Source: Phycisphaerales bacterium
GTDB taxonomy: Bacteria; Planctomycetota; Phycisphaerae; Phycisphaerales; UBA1924
Length of the DNA: 32,696 bases
Assembly (NCBI GenBank): GCA_017642965.1
Contig: JAEPOJ010000027.1
Span: 22,736-55,431 of the forward strand
Direction: 5' to 3'
Shown here: positions 6,822 through 15,998 of the stretch, piece after piece
Numbering within the stretch: the first letter of the stretch is position 1
Layout of the letters: every line of letters begins with the position of its first letter
Translations under genes and position numbers: made by a program
Notes under the pieces: model-generated
Told to the model about the DNA's origin: nothing
What the model saw: only the letters and a program-made list of their open reading frames with translations
Databases searched by the model: none

Positions 6822-8168
6822 TCAGGCGGGTTTTACCGGTGCTCGCCCGACGGAGTAGTAGTGGAAACCGAGCTCGTCGAGGTGCTGGCGGCGGTAGAGG
6901 TTGCGGCCGTCAAAGATGACCTTGCCCTTCATGACCTCCGCGAGCTTCTCGAAGTTGGGTGATTTGAACTCCGCCCAGTCGGTCGAGATGACGAGGGCGT
7001 CTGCGTCCTTGGCGCACTCGTACATGTCGTTGATGAGTTCGACGGTCGAGCCCATCTCCTTGGCGACGTTTTCTGCGGCGACGGGGTCGAAGCCGGAGCA
7101 GCTTGCGCCGCAGCCGAGCGCCTTGCGGATCAGGGTGAGGGCGGGCGCCTTGCGGATGTCGTCCGTGCGTGGCTTGAACGCGAGGCCCCAGAATGCGAGC
7201 TTCTTGCCCTGGAGCCCTGATTCGCCGCCGAAGTGCCCGGTGATCTTGTTAAAAAAGAGGTTGCGCTGGCGCTCGTTGGTGCCGTGCACGGCATTGGAGA
7301 CCTGCATGGTGACGCCGGCCTTGTCGCCCATCATGATGCAGGCGAGTGTGTCTTTCGGGAAGCACGAGCCGCCGTAGCCCAGACCTGGGTGGAGGAACGC
7401 GTGTCCGATGCGGCTGTCGGAGCACATGCCCTCGCGGACGCGGTTGATGTTGGCGCCGTAGGCCTCGCAGAGGTTGGCCATCTCGTTGATGAACGAGATC
7501 TTGGTGGCGAGGAAGTTGTTGGATGCGTACTTGACCATCTCGGCGGAGAGCACGTCCATAACGAAGATGGGGTGCCCGTTGCGGACGAATGGGTCGTAGA
7601 GGTCGCGGAACATCTCGCCGACTTCTGCGTTCTCGACGCCAACGACGACGCGGTCGGGCTTGTTGAAGTCGTTGACGGCGTCTCCCTCTTTGAGGAACTC
7701 GGGGTTGTCTGCGACGTGGAACGCGATGTCATCGCCGACGATGTCGCGGATGCGCTCTCGCACGCGGAAGGTGGTCCCGACGGGGACGGTGGACTTGACG
7801 ACGACGACCTTGGGCTTCTGATCCGGGCCGAGGTCCTTGATGGCGTGGCCGATGTCGTCAGCCGCGCCGTCGATGAAGGTCATGTCGGTGTGTCCCTTGT
7901 CATCGGAGGGGGTGCCGACGCAGATGAAGATCATGTCGGCGGCTTGGTAGGCTTTCTTCTTGTCCAGGGTGTAGGTCAGGCGTCCGGCTTTGCGGTTCTT
8001 GACCATGAGCTCGGTGAGCCCGGGCTCGTAGATAGGGCAGATGTCCTGCTCGAGCTTTTCGATCTTTTCCGGGTCGACATCGAGACAGATCACGTCGTTG
8101 CCGGAGTTCGCGAGACACACGCCGGTCACAAGCCCGACGTACCCAGTTCCTACCATGGTCAGCTGCAT
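6822..8168 (-). CDS. ugd: UDP-glucose 6-dehydrogenase
   Basis: The enzyme oxidises UDP-glucose twice with NAD to UDP-glucuronate, a precursor of surface polysaccharides. The 448-residue protein shows the NAD loop GTGYVG (residues 7-12), the central helix region with EMVKYASNNFLATKISFINE (about 210-229), the catalytic segment GGSCFPKD with Cys269, and the C-terminal UDP-binding domain (AFWGLAFKPRTDDIRKAP). Length and motifs are those of the single-domain bacterial UDP-Glc/GDP-Man dehydrogenase family. Substrate assignment to UDP-glucose follows overall similarity to UGD rather than a tested pocket. The GAGGAGG 11 nt before the ATG supports the start. No glycosyltransferase cluster is adjacent. 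Confidence 0.95.
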   Translation of the reverse strand: MQLTMVGTGYVGLVTGVCLANSGNDVICLDVDPEKIEKLEQDICPIYEPGLTELMVKNRKAGRLTYTLDKKKAYQAADMIFICVGTPSDDKGHTDMTFIDGAADDIGHAIKDLGPDQKPKVVVVKSTVPVGTTFRVRERIRDIVGDDIAFHVADNPEFLKEGDAVNDFNKPDRVVVGVENAEVGEMFRDLYDPFVRNGHPIFVMDVLSAEMVKYASNNFLATKISFINEMANLCEAYGANINRVREGMCSDSRIGHAFLHPGLGYGGSCFPKDTLACIMMGDKAGVTMQVSNAVHGTNERQRNLFFNKITGHFGGESGLQGKKLAFWGLAFKPRTDDIRKAPALTLIRKALGCGASCSGFDPVAAENVAKEMGSTVELINDMYECAKDADALVISTDWAEFKSPNFEKLAEVMKGKVIFDGRNLYRRQHLDELGFHYYSVGRAPVKPA

Positions 8169-8266
8169 CGTTCCTTTACCTCCTCAGGGACATCGAGTGT
8201 ATGCATACGGGCCGGAAAGAGCGGAGTTCATCGGGCATTGAAACGGATTGGGGGTCGTGAAGACTC

Positions 8267-8272
8267 TATTAT
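8267..8272 (+). promoter_or_regulatory. Candidate -10 (TATTAT) for the methyltransferase-prenyl synthase unit
   Basis: TATTAT in the 168-bp divergent gap between ugd and the next plus-strand gene would start a transcript near 8279. This is upstream of both candidate starts (GTG 8295 and ATG 8337). No good -35 was found. Confidence 0.3.
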
Positions 8273-8336
8273 TGAGTGAGTCCCCATCCTCGGCGTGAGC
8301 AGGACGCAAGCAGCATCCGATAACGGAAACCTCAGC

Positions 8337-9230
8337 ATGAGCACCGCAACTGTGCCCCACCGATCCGGTCGTCAGAAGAAGCTCGAAACCAAGGCCGCGA
8401 AGAAGGCGGCGAAGACGGGTGCCTTCACGGCTGCAACCGCCTGCAAGCACGAGCTCTACCAGCTCTCCGTGCAGAATGTCGAGGCGGAGATCGACTTCGT
8501 CGATGAGACGTTCGAAGAGATCCGCGGGCGTGAGGGCGTTGTGCTCCGGGAGGATTTCTGCGGCACGGGCAACACCAGCACCGAGTGGGTGAAGCGACGT
8601 GAGACCAACCGTGCCATCGGTCTGGATATCGACCAGCCGACGCTGGACTGGGGCCTGGAGCACCACATTCAGCCGCTCGACGAGGAGACGCGATCCCGGA
8701 TCCAGCTGCTGAATCGCAATGTGCTGGAGCCGGGCGACGCGTCCGGCGTTGACATCGTCCTGGCGATGAACTTCAGCTACTGGCTCTTCAAGACCCGCGA
8801 CGAGCTGCGGGAGTATTTCCGGGCCGTGCGGGGGAGTCTGGGTGAGGAGGGCGTGTTCTTCCTCGATCATTACGGCGGCTCGGAGGCGATGACGGAGACC
8901 AAGGAGTCGAAGAAGATCGAGGATGGGCCCGGTCGTCAGTTCACGTATGTCTGGGAGCAGAAGAAGTTCAACCCGATCACGAACGACATGGAGTGCCGCA
9001 TCCACTTCAAGTTCCCCGACAAGACGCGGATGAAGGACGCGTTCGTCTACCACTGGCGGCTGTGGTCGCTGGTGGAGATCCGCGAGCTTCTTTCAGAGGC
9101 GGGCTTCTCGGAGGTTCACGTCTACTGGGAGGGCGAGGACGACGAGGGCGAGGGCAACGGCGAGTATGAGCCGACGCTCGAGGGCGAGGCCGACCCTGCG
9201 TTTATCAACTACATCGTCGCGTACGACTGA
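8337..9230 (+). CDS. Class I SAM-dependent methyltransferase
   Basis: The 297-residue protein has a lysine-rich N-terminus (about 10-27), then HELYQLSVQN and AEIDFVDETF. The SAM-binding motif VLREDFCGTGNTSTEWV follows (about 69-85), with an acidic strand end GLDID and a LAMNFSYW motif-IV-like segment. This is the layout of a Methyltransf_25-type Rossmann methyltransferase. The substrate is unknown. An in-frame GTG at 8295 could add 14 residues; the ATG at 8337 is preferred because the extra residues look non-conserved and neither start has a strong Shine-Dalgarno. The polyprenyl diphosphate synthase gene starts 13 bp downstream, so a role in quinone or isoprenoid modification is possible but unproven. 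It does not look like UbiE/MenG. Confidence 0.82.
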   Translation: MSTATVPHRSGRQKKLETKAAKKAAKTGAFTAATACKHELYQLSVQNVEAEIDFVDETFEEIRGREGVVLREDFCGTGNTSTEWVKRRETNRAIGLDIDQPTLDWGLEHHIQPLDEETRSRIQLLNRNVLEPGDASGVDIVLAMNFSYWLFKTRDELREYFRAVRGSLGEEGVFFLDHYGGSEAMTETKESKKIEDGPGRQFTYVWEQKKFNPITNDMECRIHFKFPDKTRMKDAFVYHWRLWSLVEIRELLSEAGFSEVHVYWEGEDDEGEGNGEYEPTLEGEADPAFINYIVAYD

Positions 9231-9243
9231 GGTGGTGTTTCCC

Positions 9244-10299
9244 GTGCAAGGTGTGCTCAATATTCCAGCAGAGCTTGAGGGTGTTCAGGGTGTGCTGGCG
9301 GAGGCGTTCCCCGGCGTGATCGAGATCTTCGAGCGACAGCTCGTGTCTGATCTGCCGCCCGTGGACGAGATGTGCCGGTATATCGAGCGTTACCGGGGAA
9401 AGATGCTGCGTCCGACGCTGGTGCTGCTGTGCGGTATTGCGAGCCGTGACGAGCATGGGGCGATGATTGAGTCGGGCCGGTCAGAGTCGCTCTGTAGTCG
9501 TGCGCATCAGGTGTGCGGTGCGGTGTGCGAGATGGTGCACATGGCCACGCTGGTGCATGATGACGTGCTGGATGAGGCGGAGATCCGCCGTCGTGGGCAG
9601 ACGCTCAACATGCTGCACGGGAACGAGACCTCGGTGATCCTGGGGGACTATCTGATTGCTTCGGCCTATGAGCTGTGCTCGTCGCTGGATTCGCCGGTCC
9701 CCTCTCGGATCGTGGGCAACGCGTCCGCGGTGATGTGTACTGGAGAGCTGCTGCAGCTGCATCATCGCAACAACCACTCGCTCGACGAGGCGACCTATCT
9801 CGAGATCCTCGATCGCAAGACCGCGGCACTCATCGGTGCGGCGTGCGAGCTGGGGGCGTTGTGCACGATGGGGTTCGACCAGCGGGAGCATCCGGTCGTT
9901 CAGGCGCTGCTGAGCTACGGCAAGGCGATGGGGATCGCGTTCCAGATTCAGGACGACGTGCTGGATCTCATGGGGTCCGAGGAGCAGGTCGGCAAGTCTG
10001 TGGGCAAGGACCTTGAGAAGGGCAAGCTGACGTATCCGCTGATCCACCATCTGAGCCAAGCGGATGGCGAGCAGACGCTGCGTTCGATCGAGCTTGTGCG
10101 CCTGGCGGAGGGGCATGACCGCTCCGGCGTGCCCGAGCTGATCGAGGCGATCCGGGGGACCGGGTCGATCGAGGCGACCCAATCGCTCGCGGCCTCGTAT
10201 GTGGAGAAGGCGAAGGGGGCGTTGATCGAGCTCCCGGAGTCGCCGGGGCGGCGGATGCTTGAGCTCATGGCCGATGCGGTCATCCGCCGATCCTACTAG
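9244..10299 (+). CDS. Long-chain trans-polyprenyl diphosphate synthase
   Basis: The enzyme extends an allylic diphosphate with isopentenyl diphosphate units. Both aspartate-rich motifs are present: DDVLD at residues 106-110 and 237-241. GKMLRPTLVLL near the N-terminus and GKDLEKGKLTYPLI after the second motif are family hallmarks. The residue five places before the first motif is Ala rather than an aromatic, which fits an open product tunnel and a long chain, such as a quinone side chain. The GTG at 9244 is chosen because GAGGTGG lies 8 nt upstream. The frame is open back to an ATG at 9166, but that would overlap the preceding gene by 65 bp and add non-family residues. The product is 351 residues. 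Exact chain length cannot be read. Confidence 0.93.
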   Translation: MQGVLNIPAELEGVQGVLAEAFPGVIEIFERQLVSDLPPVDEMCRYIERYRGKMLRPTLVLLCGIASRDEHGAMIESGRSESLCSRAHQVCGAVCEMVHMATLVHDDVLDEAEIRRRGQTLNMLHGNETSVILGDYLIASAYELCSSLDSPVPSRIVGNASAVMCTGELLQLHHRNNHSLDEATYLEILDRKTAALIGAACELGALCTMGFDQREHPVVQALLSYGKAMGIAFQIQDDVLDLMGSEEQVGKSVGKDLEKGKLTYPLIHHLSQADGEQTLRSIELVRLAEGHDRSGVPELIEAIRGTGSIEATQSLAASYVEKAKGALIELPESPGRRMLELMADAVIRRSY

Positions 10300-10323
10300 T
10301 TGAGCACCCCGAGGACGGCTGAC

Positions 10324-10923
10324 ATGCCCCAACGCGTATTCAAGTTCTATCAGCGCAAGCGGGTGGTCAACATCAACCTCAATATCCTGGCAGCGGGTTT
10401 TCTGGCGATTGCGCTGGCAAAGTTCCCGGTGAAGTTTATCGGTGACTGGATCGGTCCGGAGCACAAGTTGATCATCGCGGCGATCGCGTACGTTGTGGAT
10501 ACGGTGTTTGATGTGATGGTGTACTACGCGCTGCACTGGATCGCGAACCACTGGAACCCGCAGGGGCACCTGCCCAAGCACGACGATCGCCCGAAGAGCA
10601 GGCGGTTTGTTCACGACGCGACGCGGATCCAGGCGGAACGGATGGCGCTGGTGCCGATCTTCATCCTGATCGGGCCGGGTGGGATGTGGGCGCTGCAGAA
10701 GTACGCGGATATCACCCACTCGTGGGCGTTCGTGATTGCGTTCGTGTCCGCGATCATCACGACGCGGATCATCCACACCGTATGGGGATTGCGGACGGGG
10801 ACCTTCAAGGACACGGTAGACTTTGTGATCGATGATGATGTGCAGATCGGGCGCGACCTGAGCACTGAGATGGAAGCAAAGGATCAGGCCGGCTCTGAGC
10901 AGCAGGACAAGGCGATCTTCTGA
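10324..10923 (+). CDS. Four-helix membrane protein of unknown function
   Basis: The 199-residue protein has four hydrophobic segments (about 18-38, 50-72, 112-132 and 141-163). Between the second and third lies a basic stretch (PKHDDRPKSRRFVHDATRIQAER). The C-terminal tail is acidic and polar. I do not recognise the family. The ATG at 10324 has GAGGA 8 nt upstream. A TTG at 10300 directly after the previous stop is an alternative start. Its stop TGA overlaps the ATG of asnB by one base (TGATG), so translation is probably coupled. Its place between a prenyl diphosphate synthase and asparagine synthase suggests one operon but does not reveal its job. Confidence 0.72.
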   Translation: MPQRVFKFYQRKRVVNINLNILAAGFLAIALAKFPVKFIGDWIGPEHKLIIAAIAYVVDTVFDVMVYYALHWIANHWNPQGHLPKHDDRPKSRRFVHDATRIQAERMALVPIFILIGPGGMWALQKYADITHSWAFVIAFVSAIITTRIIHTVWGLRTGTFKDTVDFVIDDDVQIGRDLSTEMEAKDQAGSEQQDKAIF

Positions 10924-13001
10924 TGTGCGGCATCGCGGGGGTCATCAAGGTCCATGATCCCGTGGACGGCCCCCCACCGCCGCCGCTCGAAGCGATCCCC
11001 GAATCCTGGCTCGACATCCTCGATGAGTCCATCAAGCACCGAGGCCCGGACGGGCAGGGACGGTTCCGTGATCGCGCTGTGCGCGAAGACGGAACCGTCG
11101 TCGATGTCGCGCTTGTGCATCGACGATTGAGCATCATCGACCATGACGGTGGGCACCAGCCGATGGTCCACGACGGCGATCGCCTCCGCCCGGACCTGAC
11201 CTACCAGCCGGGCGAGACGCCGATCATCGCGAGCGAGGTGGAGCCGGACAAGTCGCTGGTTGCGGTGGTGTTCAACGGGTGCATCTACAACCACCGCGAG
11301 CTGCGGAAGGAGCTGGAGGGGCAGGGGTATGTGTTCGAGACGGATCACTCGGATACGGAGGTGTTGGTGCATGGGTGGCGGGCGCGAAAACCGCCTATTT
11401 CACATAATTCGACGCTTCTCTCGAATGACGCGTTCAATCTCGATGGGATGTTTGCGGTTGGTATTTGGGACCGTGTTAGACGCGCTATCTGTATTTCTCG
11501 TGATCGGTACGGCGAAAAGCCGTTGTACTTCGTAAACAAGTTTCCACTGCAGTACTATCACGAAGGGAGCAATACCTTTCGCTATGAAATGGCGTTTTCA
11601 AGTTGCATTTCAGGGATCACACTTATCGATCCCAAGCTCGTACCGATGAGTCACCCTCGTGACTACTCGAAACTGACTGAAGAGTGGATCCGGTATGGAT
11701 CTGCCAAAAGAGTGCCGGATAAATGCTCACACCTACTCTGCCCACGAACTCTAACGATTCAGCCTCGGGTACCACCAAAGCACACCGATCCCCCATCACA
11801 AACTGTTCCCGAAGTCACCCGTAGCAGTTCACTCTGGCACCAATCGTGTCAGAAACATCTTGAGGATGCGATATCGAGCCGCCTCGGTGCAGATGTTCCG
11901 CTTGGAGTGTTTTTATCTGGAGGCATTGACTCTGCACTCATTGCAACAATCACGCACAAGCAACGCCCCGATGTGCGGGCATTCACGGTGCGTATGCCCG
12001 ATACAGGCTTTGATGAATCACATGATGCAACTGAAACAGCGAAGCATATTGGTATCGAGCATCACATCCTTGAATGTGACCTACACCCAGCTGATGACCT
12101 GCAACTACTGATACAGCAATCAGGGCTGCCATTTGGTGATAGTTCTCTTCTCCCTACCTACTGGGTCTCCAAAGCTGCTCGACAACATGTGAAAATCGCA
12201 CTTAGTGGCGACGGTGGTGATGAACTTTTCGGAGGGTATAGAAGATACACCATTAACGCGCTCCTGAACAAGCGAAGTGATCTTCTTAAACGCATTCCAT
12301 ACTCATTGCTCGGCCAGCGTGTGCCAGGCAGTAGGTCAACTTATCTCGCTCGGCTCGTTATTGCAGCTCGATTCGGTGGCTACAGCGAACTTCTGGCCAT
12401 TTTCCCTACTCCAGATATCAAACAACTGATACCTAGCATTGAGGATGTCGCCAAATTCGATCCAGTTGACAATCCATTACACATCGACTTTTACAACTAT
12501 CTACCTAACGATCTCCTCCGCAAAACCGACACCGCCTCCATGTCCGTCGGGCTCGAAGTCCGCTGCCCGTTCCTCGATCCCAAGCTCGCCGAAGCCGCGC
12601 TCCGCACGCCGCTCGACATCCTCATGCCCAACGGCGAACGCAAAGGCCTCCTCAAACAAGTCGCCCGCAAATACCTCCCCGACCACATCGTTGATCGACC
12701 CAAGCAGGGCTTTGCCATCCCCATCGGTGAGTGGTTCCGCACGGACTACGGCGGGATGCGTCAGCTCCTCTACGACCACCTCCACTCCGCCGACCCGTTC
12801 CCGGGGCTCGCGGAATCTGGGGTTGAACTCAACATGAAGTTCGTCGAGCAGATGCTCAAGGAGCATGACGCGGCTGGGGAGAACTCCATCAACCCGTGGC
12901 ACGGGCGCGATCATTCCCAACGACTCTACATGCTGCTCGTCCTGAGCATCTGGGCGAAGTGGCTCGAGCGGGTCCGCACGGGCACCGAGCAGAGCGCATG
13001 A
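10923..13001 (+). CDS. asnB: Asparagine synthase (glutamine-hydrolysing), compositionally mosaic
   Basis: The 692-residue enzyme makes asparagine from aspartate, ATP and glutamine. The N-terminal glutaminase has the nucleophile Cys2 (MCGIAG), HRRLSIID, FNGCIYNH and HSDTEVL. The synthetase domain has the PP-loop SGGIDS (332-337), GDGGDELFGGYRRY and SVGLEVRCPFLDP. All key residues are present, so it reads as functional. The glutamine-binding NG motif has Cys where many relatives have Glu or Gly. From about 11395 to 12520 (residues about 158-534) base composition falls: sample 60-base blocks are 48% (11401) and 42% (12421) GC, against 62% (11281) and 70% (12541) outside. The frame is unbroken. 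It may serve amino-acid supply or modification of a secondary product. It overlaps the upstream gene by one base. Confidence 0.93.
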   Translation: MCGIAGVIKVHDPVDGPPPPPLEAIPESWLDILDESIKHRGPDGQGRFRDRAVREDGTVVDVALVHRRLSIIDHDGGHQPMVHDGDRLRPDLTYQPGETPIIASEVEPDKSLVAVVFNGCIYNHRELRKELEGQGYVFETDHSDTEVLVHGWRARKPPISHNSTLLSNDAFNLDGMFAVGIWDRVRRAICISRDRYGEKPLYFVNKFPLQYYHEGSNTFRYEMAFSSCISGITLIDPKLVPMSHPRDYSKLTEEWIRYGSAKRVPDKCSHLLCPRTLTIQPRVPPKHTDPPSQTVPEVTRSSSLWHQSCQKHLEDAISSRLGADVPLGVFLSGGIDSALIATITHKQRPDVRAFTVRMPDTGFDESHDATETAKHIGIEHHILECDLHPADDLQLLIQQSGLPFGDSSLLPTYWVSKAARQHVKIALSGDGGDELFGGYRRYTINALLNKRSDLLKRIPYSLLGQRVPGSRSTYLARLVIAARFGGYSELLAIFPTPDIKQLIPSIEDVAKFDPVDNPLHIDFYNYLPNDLLRKTDTASMSVGLEVRCPFLDPKLAEAALRTPLDILMPNGERKGLLKQVARKYLPDHIVDRPKQGFAIPIGEWFRTDYGGMRQLLYDHLHSADPFPGLAESGVELNMKFVEQMLKEHDAAGENSINPWHGRDHSQRLYMLLVLSIWAKWLERVRTGTEQSA

Positions 13002-13003
13002 AA

Positions 13004-13026
13004 AAACCCACGCCGAGCGTGGGTTT
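13004..13026. terminator. Intrinsic terminator shared by asnB and the MscS gene
   Basis: AAACCCACGC (13004-13013) pairs perfectly with GCGTGGGTTT (13017-13026) around a 3-nt loop. It sits 2 nt after the asnB stop. On the minus strand the stem is followed by a run of T (plus-strand A-run 13001-13006), so it is strongest for the mscS transcript ending at 13048. On the plus strand only TTT follows. Confidence 0.85.
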
Positions 13027-13047
13027 GAAGAACAGGATCGGATGGGC

Positions 13048-13983
13048 TCAGCCCTGCGCGACCTTGCCGTCGATGTGGACATCCATCTGCGGGAATGGGA
13101 TGCCGATCTCGGCTTCGTCGAGGGCGACCTTCACATTGCGAGTGAGCTGGTCCATAACCGCCCAGTAATCCGCAGCGTTCACCCAGACACGCACGGACCA
13201 ATCGATTGACGAACCACCGAGCCCCGTCAGCACGACCGCGGGAGCGGGGTCCGTCAAGACATTGTCGGTGCCTGAAGCGGCTGCGAGCATGACCTCGCGG
13301 GCCTTGTCGATGTCTGCGCCGTAGTCGGTTCCGACATCGATGGAGACGCGACGGGTGGCGTGGTGCGAGACATTCTCGATGGTGCCGCCGAAGATCTCGT
13401 TGTTGGGGACGATGATGCGCCGGTTATCCGGTGTATCGAAGACGGTGGTGAAGAGCCCGATCTCGAAGATCTTGCCCGTGGTGCCGCCCGCGCTGACGAC
13501 ATCGCCGACCTTGAACGGACGGAAGAGCAGGAGCATGACGCCGGAGGCGATGTTGCCGAGCATGCCGGACATGGCCATACCGATGGCGAAGCCGACCGCC
13601 GCGATGACCGCGGCGAAGCTGGTGGTCTCGACGCCGAGGGTGCCGAGGATCGCAACGCCACCCGCGATGAGGACGATGTAACGTGCGATGTTGGACAGGA
13701 AGCGTGCGAGGGTTTCCTCAACCTTGGCCCGACGGACCGCCTTGCCGGTGAGCTTGCTCACCCAGCCCGCGACGATGAAGACGAGGATAATAAGGACGAT
13801 GGCCTTGGTGACGGGCCAGCCGACGGAATCCCAGAGCAGGACCCATGTGTCGCTGCTGAAGTCGCCTTCCATCAGTCGGCTTGCTGCCTCTGTGGAGCCG
13901 CTGACGAGTTCGTTCGTTTGCTCTGCGGCGGGTTCGGCACCGTTGGCGACCTCGTTGGCCGCATCCTCTTGCAAGAAAAGCAT
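13048..13983 (-). CDS. mscS: MscS-family small-conductance mechanosensitive channel
   Basis: This inner-membrane channel opens under membrane tension to release solutes on hypo-osmotic shock. The 311-residue protein has an acidic N-terminal stretch and three transmembrane segments: about 62-84, about 107-127, and a pore-lining Gly/Ala-rich TM3 (AAVIAAVGFAIGMAMSGMLG). The MscS beta domain follows (LLLFRPFKVGDVVSAGGTTGKI, VPNNEIFGGTIENVS), then an alpha/beta C-terminal cage. The ATG at 13983 has GAGAGGA upstream. The frame runs open to 14280, but those residues are not family-like. The gene is divergent from the amidase across a 256-bp gap in which I see no further gene. Its terminator is at 13004-13026. 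The symbol marks the family, not proven orthology to the E. coli gene. Confidence 0.92.
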   Translation of the reverse strand: MLFLQEDAANEVANGAEPAAEQTNELVSGSTEAASRLMEGDFSSDTWVLLWDSVGWPVTKAIVLIILVFIVAGWVSKLTGKAVRRAKVEETLARFLSNIARYIVLIAGGVAILGTLGVETTSFAAVIAAVGFAIGMAMSGMLGNIASGVMLLLFRPFKVGDVVSAGGTTGKIFEIGLFTTVFDTPDNRRIIVPNNEIFGGTIENVSHHATRRVSIDVGTDYGADIDKAREVMLAAASGTDNVLTDPAPAVVLTGLGGSSIDWSVRVWVNAADYWAVMDQLTRNVKVALDEAEIGIPFPQMDVHIDGKVAQG

Positions 13984-14239
13984 GTGTGTTTCCTCTCGTA
14001 GCTTCGTGCAGGGTGCCTGAGTCCCCGGGCCTGCTCGGCCACGACACCCACTGAGTGGATTATCGTACCCATGTTTGTCTGCGAAAGCGAAACTGATACA
14101 CTCTGAATGCTGTGGGGCGCTGGCCCCTGCGCAATTCGTGCCAATCGCCCTGACCTGACACAAAACAAACACACAGAATGGTTTAGAACCCACCCATCTG
14201 CGATTTGAAGTGTGATAGGATTGCACCGAAGCACGGGGA

Positions 14240-15091
14240 ATGACCGAAAGTGATTGTGTGACACACAAAAACACCATCAATCGTGAATCCGACCAGATGA
14301 CCGGATCTTTGGGGGTTTCCCGCCGTCATGCGCTGGGCACGGCCACTAAGGCCGGCGTGGCGCTGAGCGTCGTCGGCTCCCTGATCGGGTGCAGTTCCTC
14401 CGCGAAGCGCCGGGTCGATTCCAAGGGCGGCTCGCTGGGGGACCCGATCCCGGCCGATCCGGTCCTGCACTCGCGGACGCCGAGGCCGATCGATATCGAG
14501 CCGCATTCCCCCTCGCTCAGCGCGGGTGACTCGCTCTCATCGATTCCTCCGTTCATCATCCCACGCTCGAAGTGGACGAGTTCGGGGCCCAAGCGTTGGC
14601 TGGCGGACCCGATGCACTCGATCAATCGGATCACGGTCCATCACGACGCGATCATGCCGGTGCCTGGTGGGGCGTATGCGGAATCGCTGCGTCGTCTCCA
14701 GCTGATCCGCACGGGTCATCTGAACAATGGCTGGGCCGATATCGGGTACCACTTTGCGATCGATCCGAACGGACGGATCTGGCAGGCCCGCCCGCTCGAG
14801 CTTCAGGGGGCCCACGTCAAGGACAACAACCCGAACAACCTCGGTATCGTGGTATTCGGGAACTACGAGCAGATCCGCCCGACTGCGGCCTCGCTCCAGG
14901 CGCTCGATCAGATGCTCGCCTACGGCATGCAACGGTTCAATGTTCCGCTCAACCGGGTGTACACGCACCAGGAGCTCCGCCCCACGGCTTGCCCTGGTCG
15001 GAACCTGCAGGCGCAGATGAACTCGACCCGCTCGAAGGGCGGGCGTCTGTCGCGCATGATCAGCAGTTCCTCGCCGGTGCTCAACGCCTGA
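14240..15091 (+). CDS. Tat-type lipoprotein N-acetylmuramoyl-L-alanine amidase (PGRP/Amidase_2)
   Basis: The protein should cut the amide bond between muramic acid and the peptide in peptidoglycan. The N-terminus has a twin-arginine signal (SRRHAL, residues 27-32), a hydrophobic stretch and a lipobox ending LIGC (Cys51), so it is probably exported folded and lipidated. The catalytic domain shows the zinc ligands expected of Amidase_2/PGRP: first His in ITVHHDAI, second His in VYTHQEL, and Cys in TACPG. The Tyr of GYHFAI is also present. A second ATG at 14297 would still give a complete Tat signal. The ATG at 14240 has only a weak GGGGA next to it, so the start is uncertain. A terminator for this gene lies inside the convergent yggS. 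Confidence 0.88.
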   Translation: MTESDCVTHKNTINRESDQMTGSLGVSRRHALGTATKAGVALSVVGSLIGCSSSAKRRVDSKGGSLGDPIPADPVLHSRTPRPIDIEPHSPSLSAGDSLSSIPPFIIPRSKWTSSGPKRWLADPMHSINRITVHHDAIMPVPGGAYAESLRRLQLIRTGHLNNGWADIGYHFAIDPNGRIWQARPLELQGAHVKDNNPNNLGIVVFGNYEQIRPTAASLQALDQMLAYGMQRFNVPLNRVYTHQELRPTACPGRNLQAQMNSTRSKGGRLSRMISSSSPVLNA

Positions 15092-15121
15092 GCAGCGACC
15101 GGGCGTGTACATCGGATTGGA

Positions 15122-15925
<804 letters not shown>

Positions 15926-15998
15926 ATGACCTCCTGTCATCTCCTGAAAACGTGGCGTCCTCAGGCATGATAGCGGGAAACCGATGTGGGCGTGTGGC

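Noticed and set aside
9166..9243. Upstream ATG extension of the prenyl diphosphate synthase
   Set aside because: It would overlap the preceding methyltransferase gene by 65 bp and add a Ser/Arg/Thr-rich stretch absent from the family. The GTG at 9244 has a strong, well-spaced Shine-Dalgarno.
9481..10776. 431-codon antisense frame across the prenyl synthase and membrane protein genes
   Set aside because: Low-complexity Arg/His/Leu translation. It crosses two well-supported plus-strand genes and is a frame shadow.
10923..13001. asnB as a pseudogene because of the composition change
   Set aside because: The frame is intact through all 692 codons and every catalytic motif is present.
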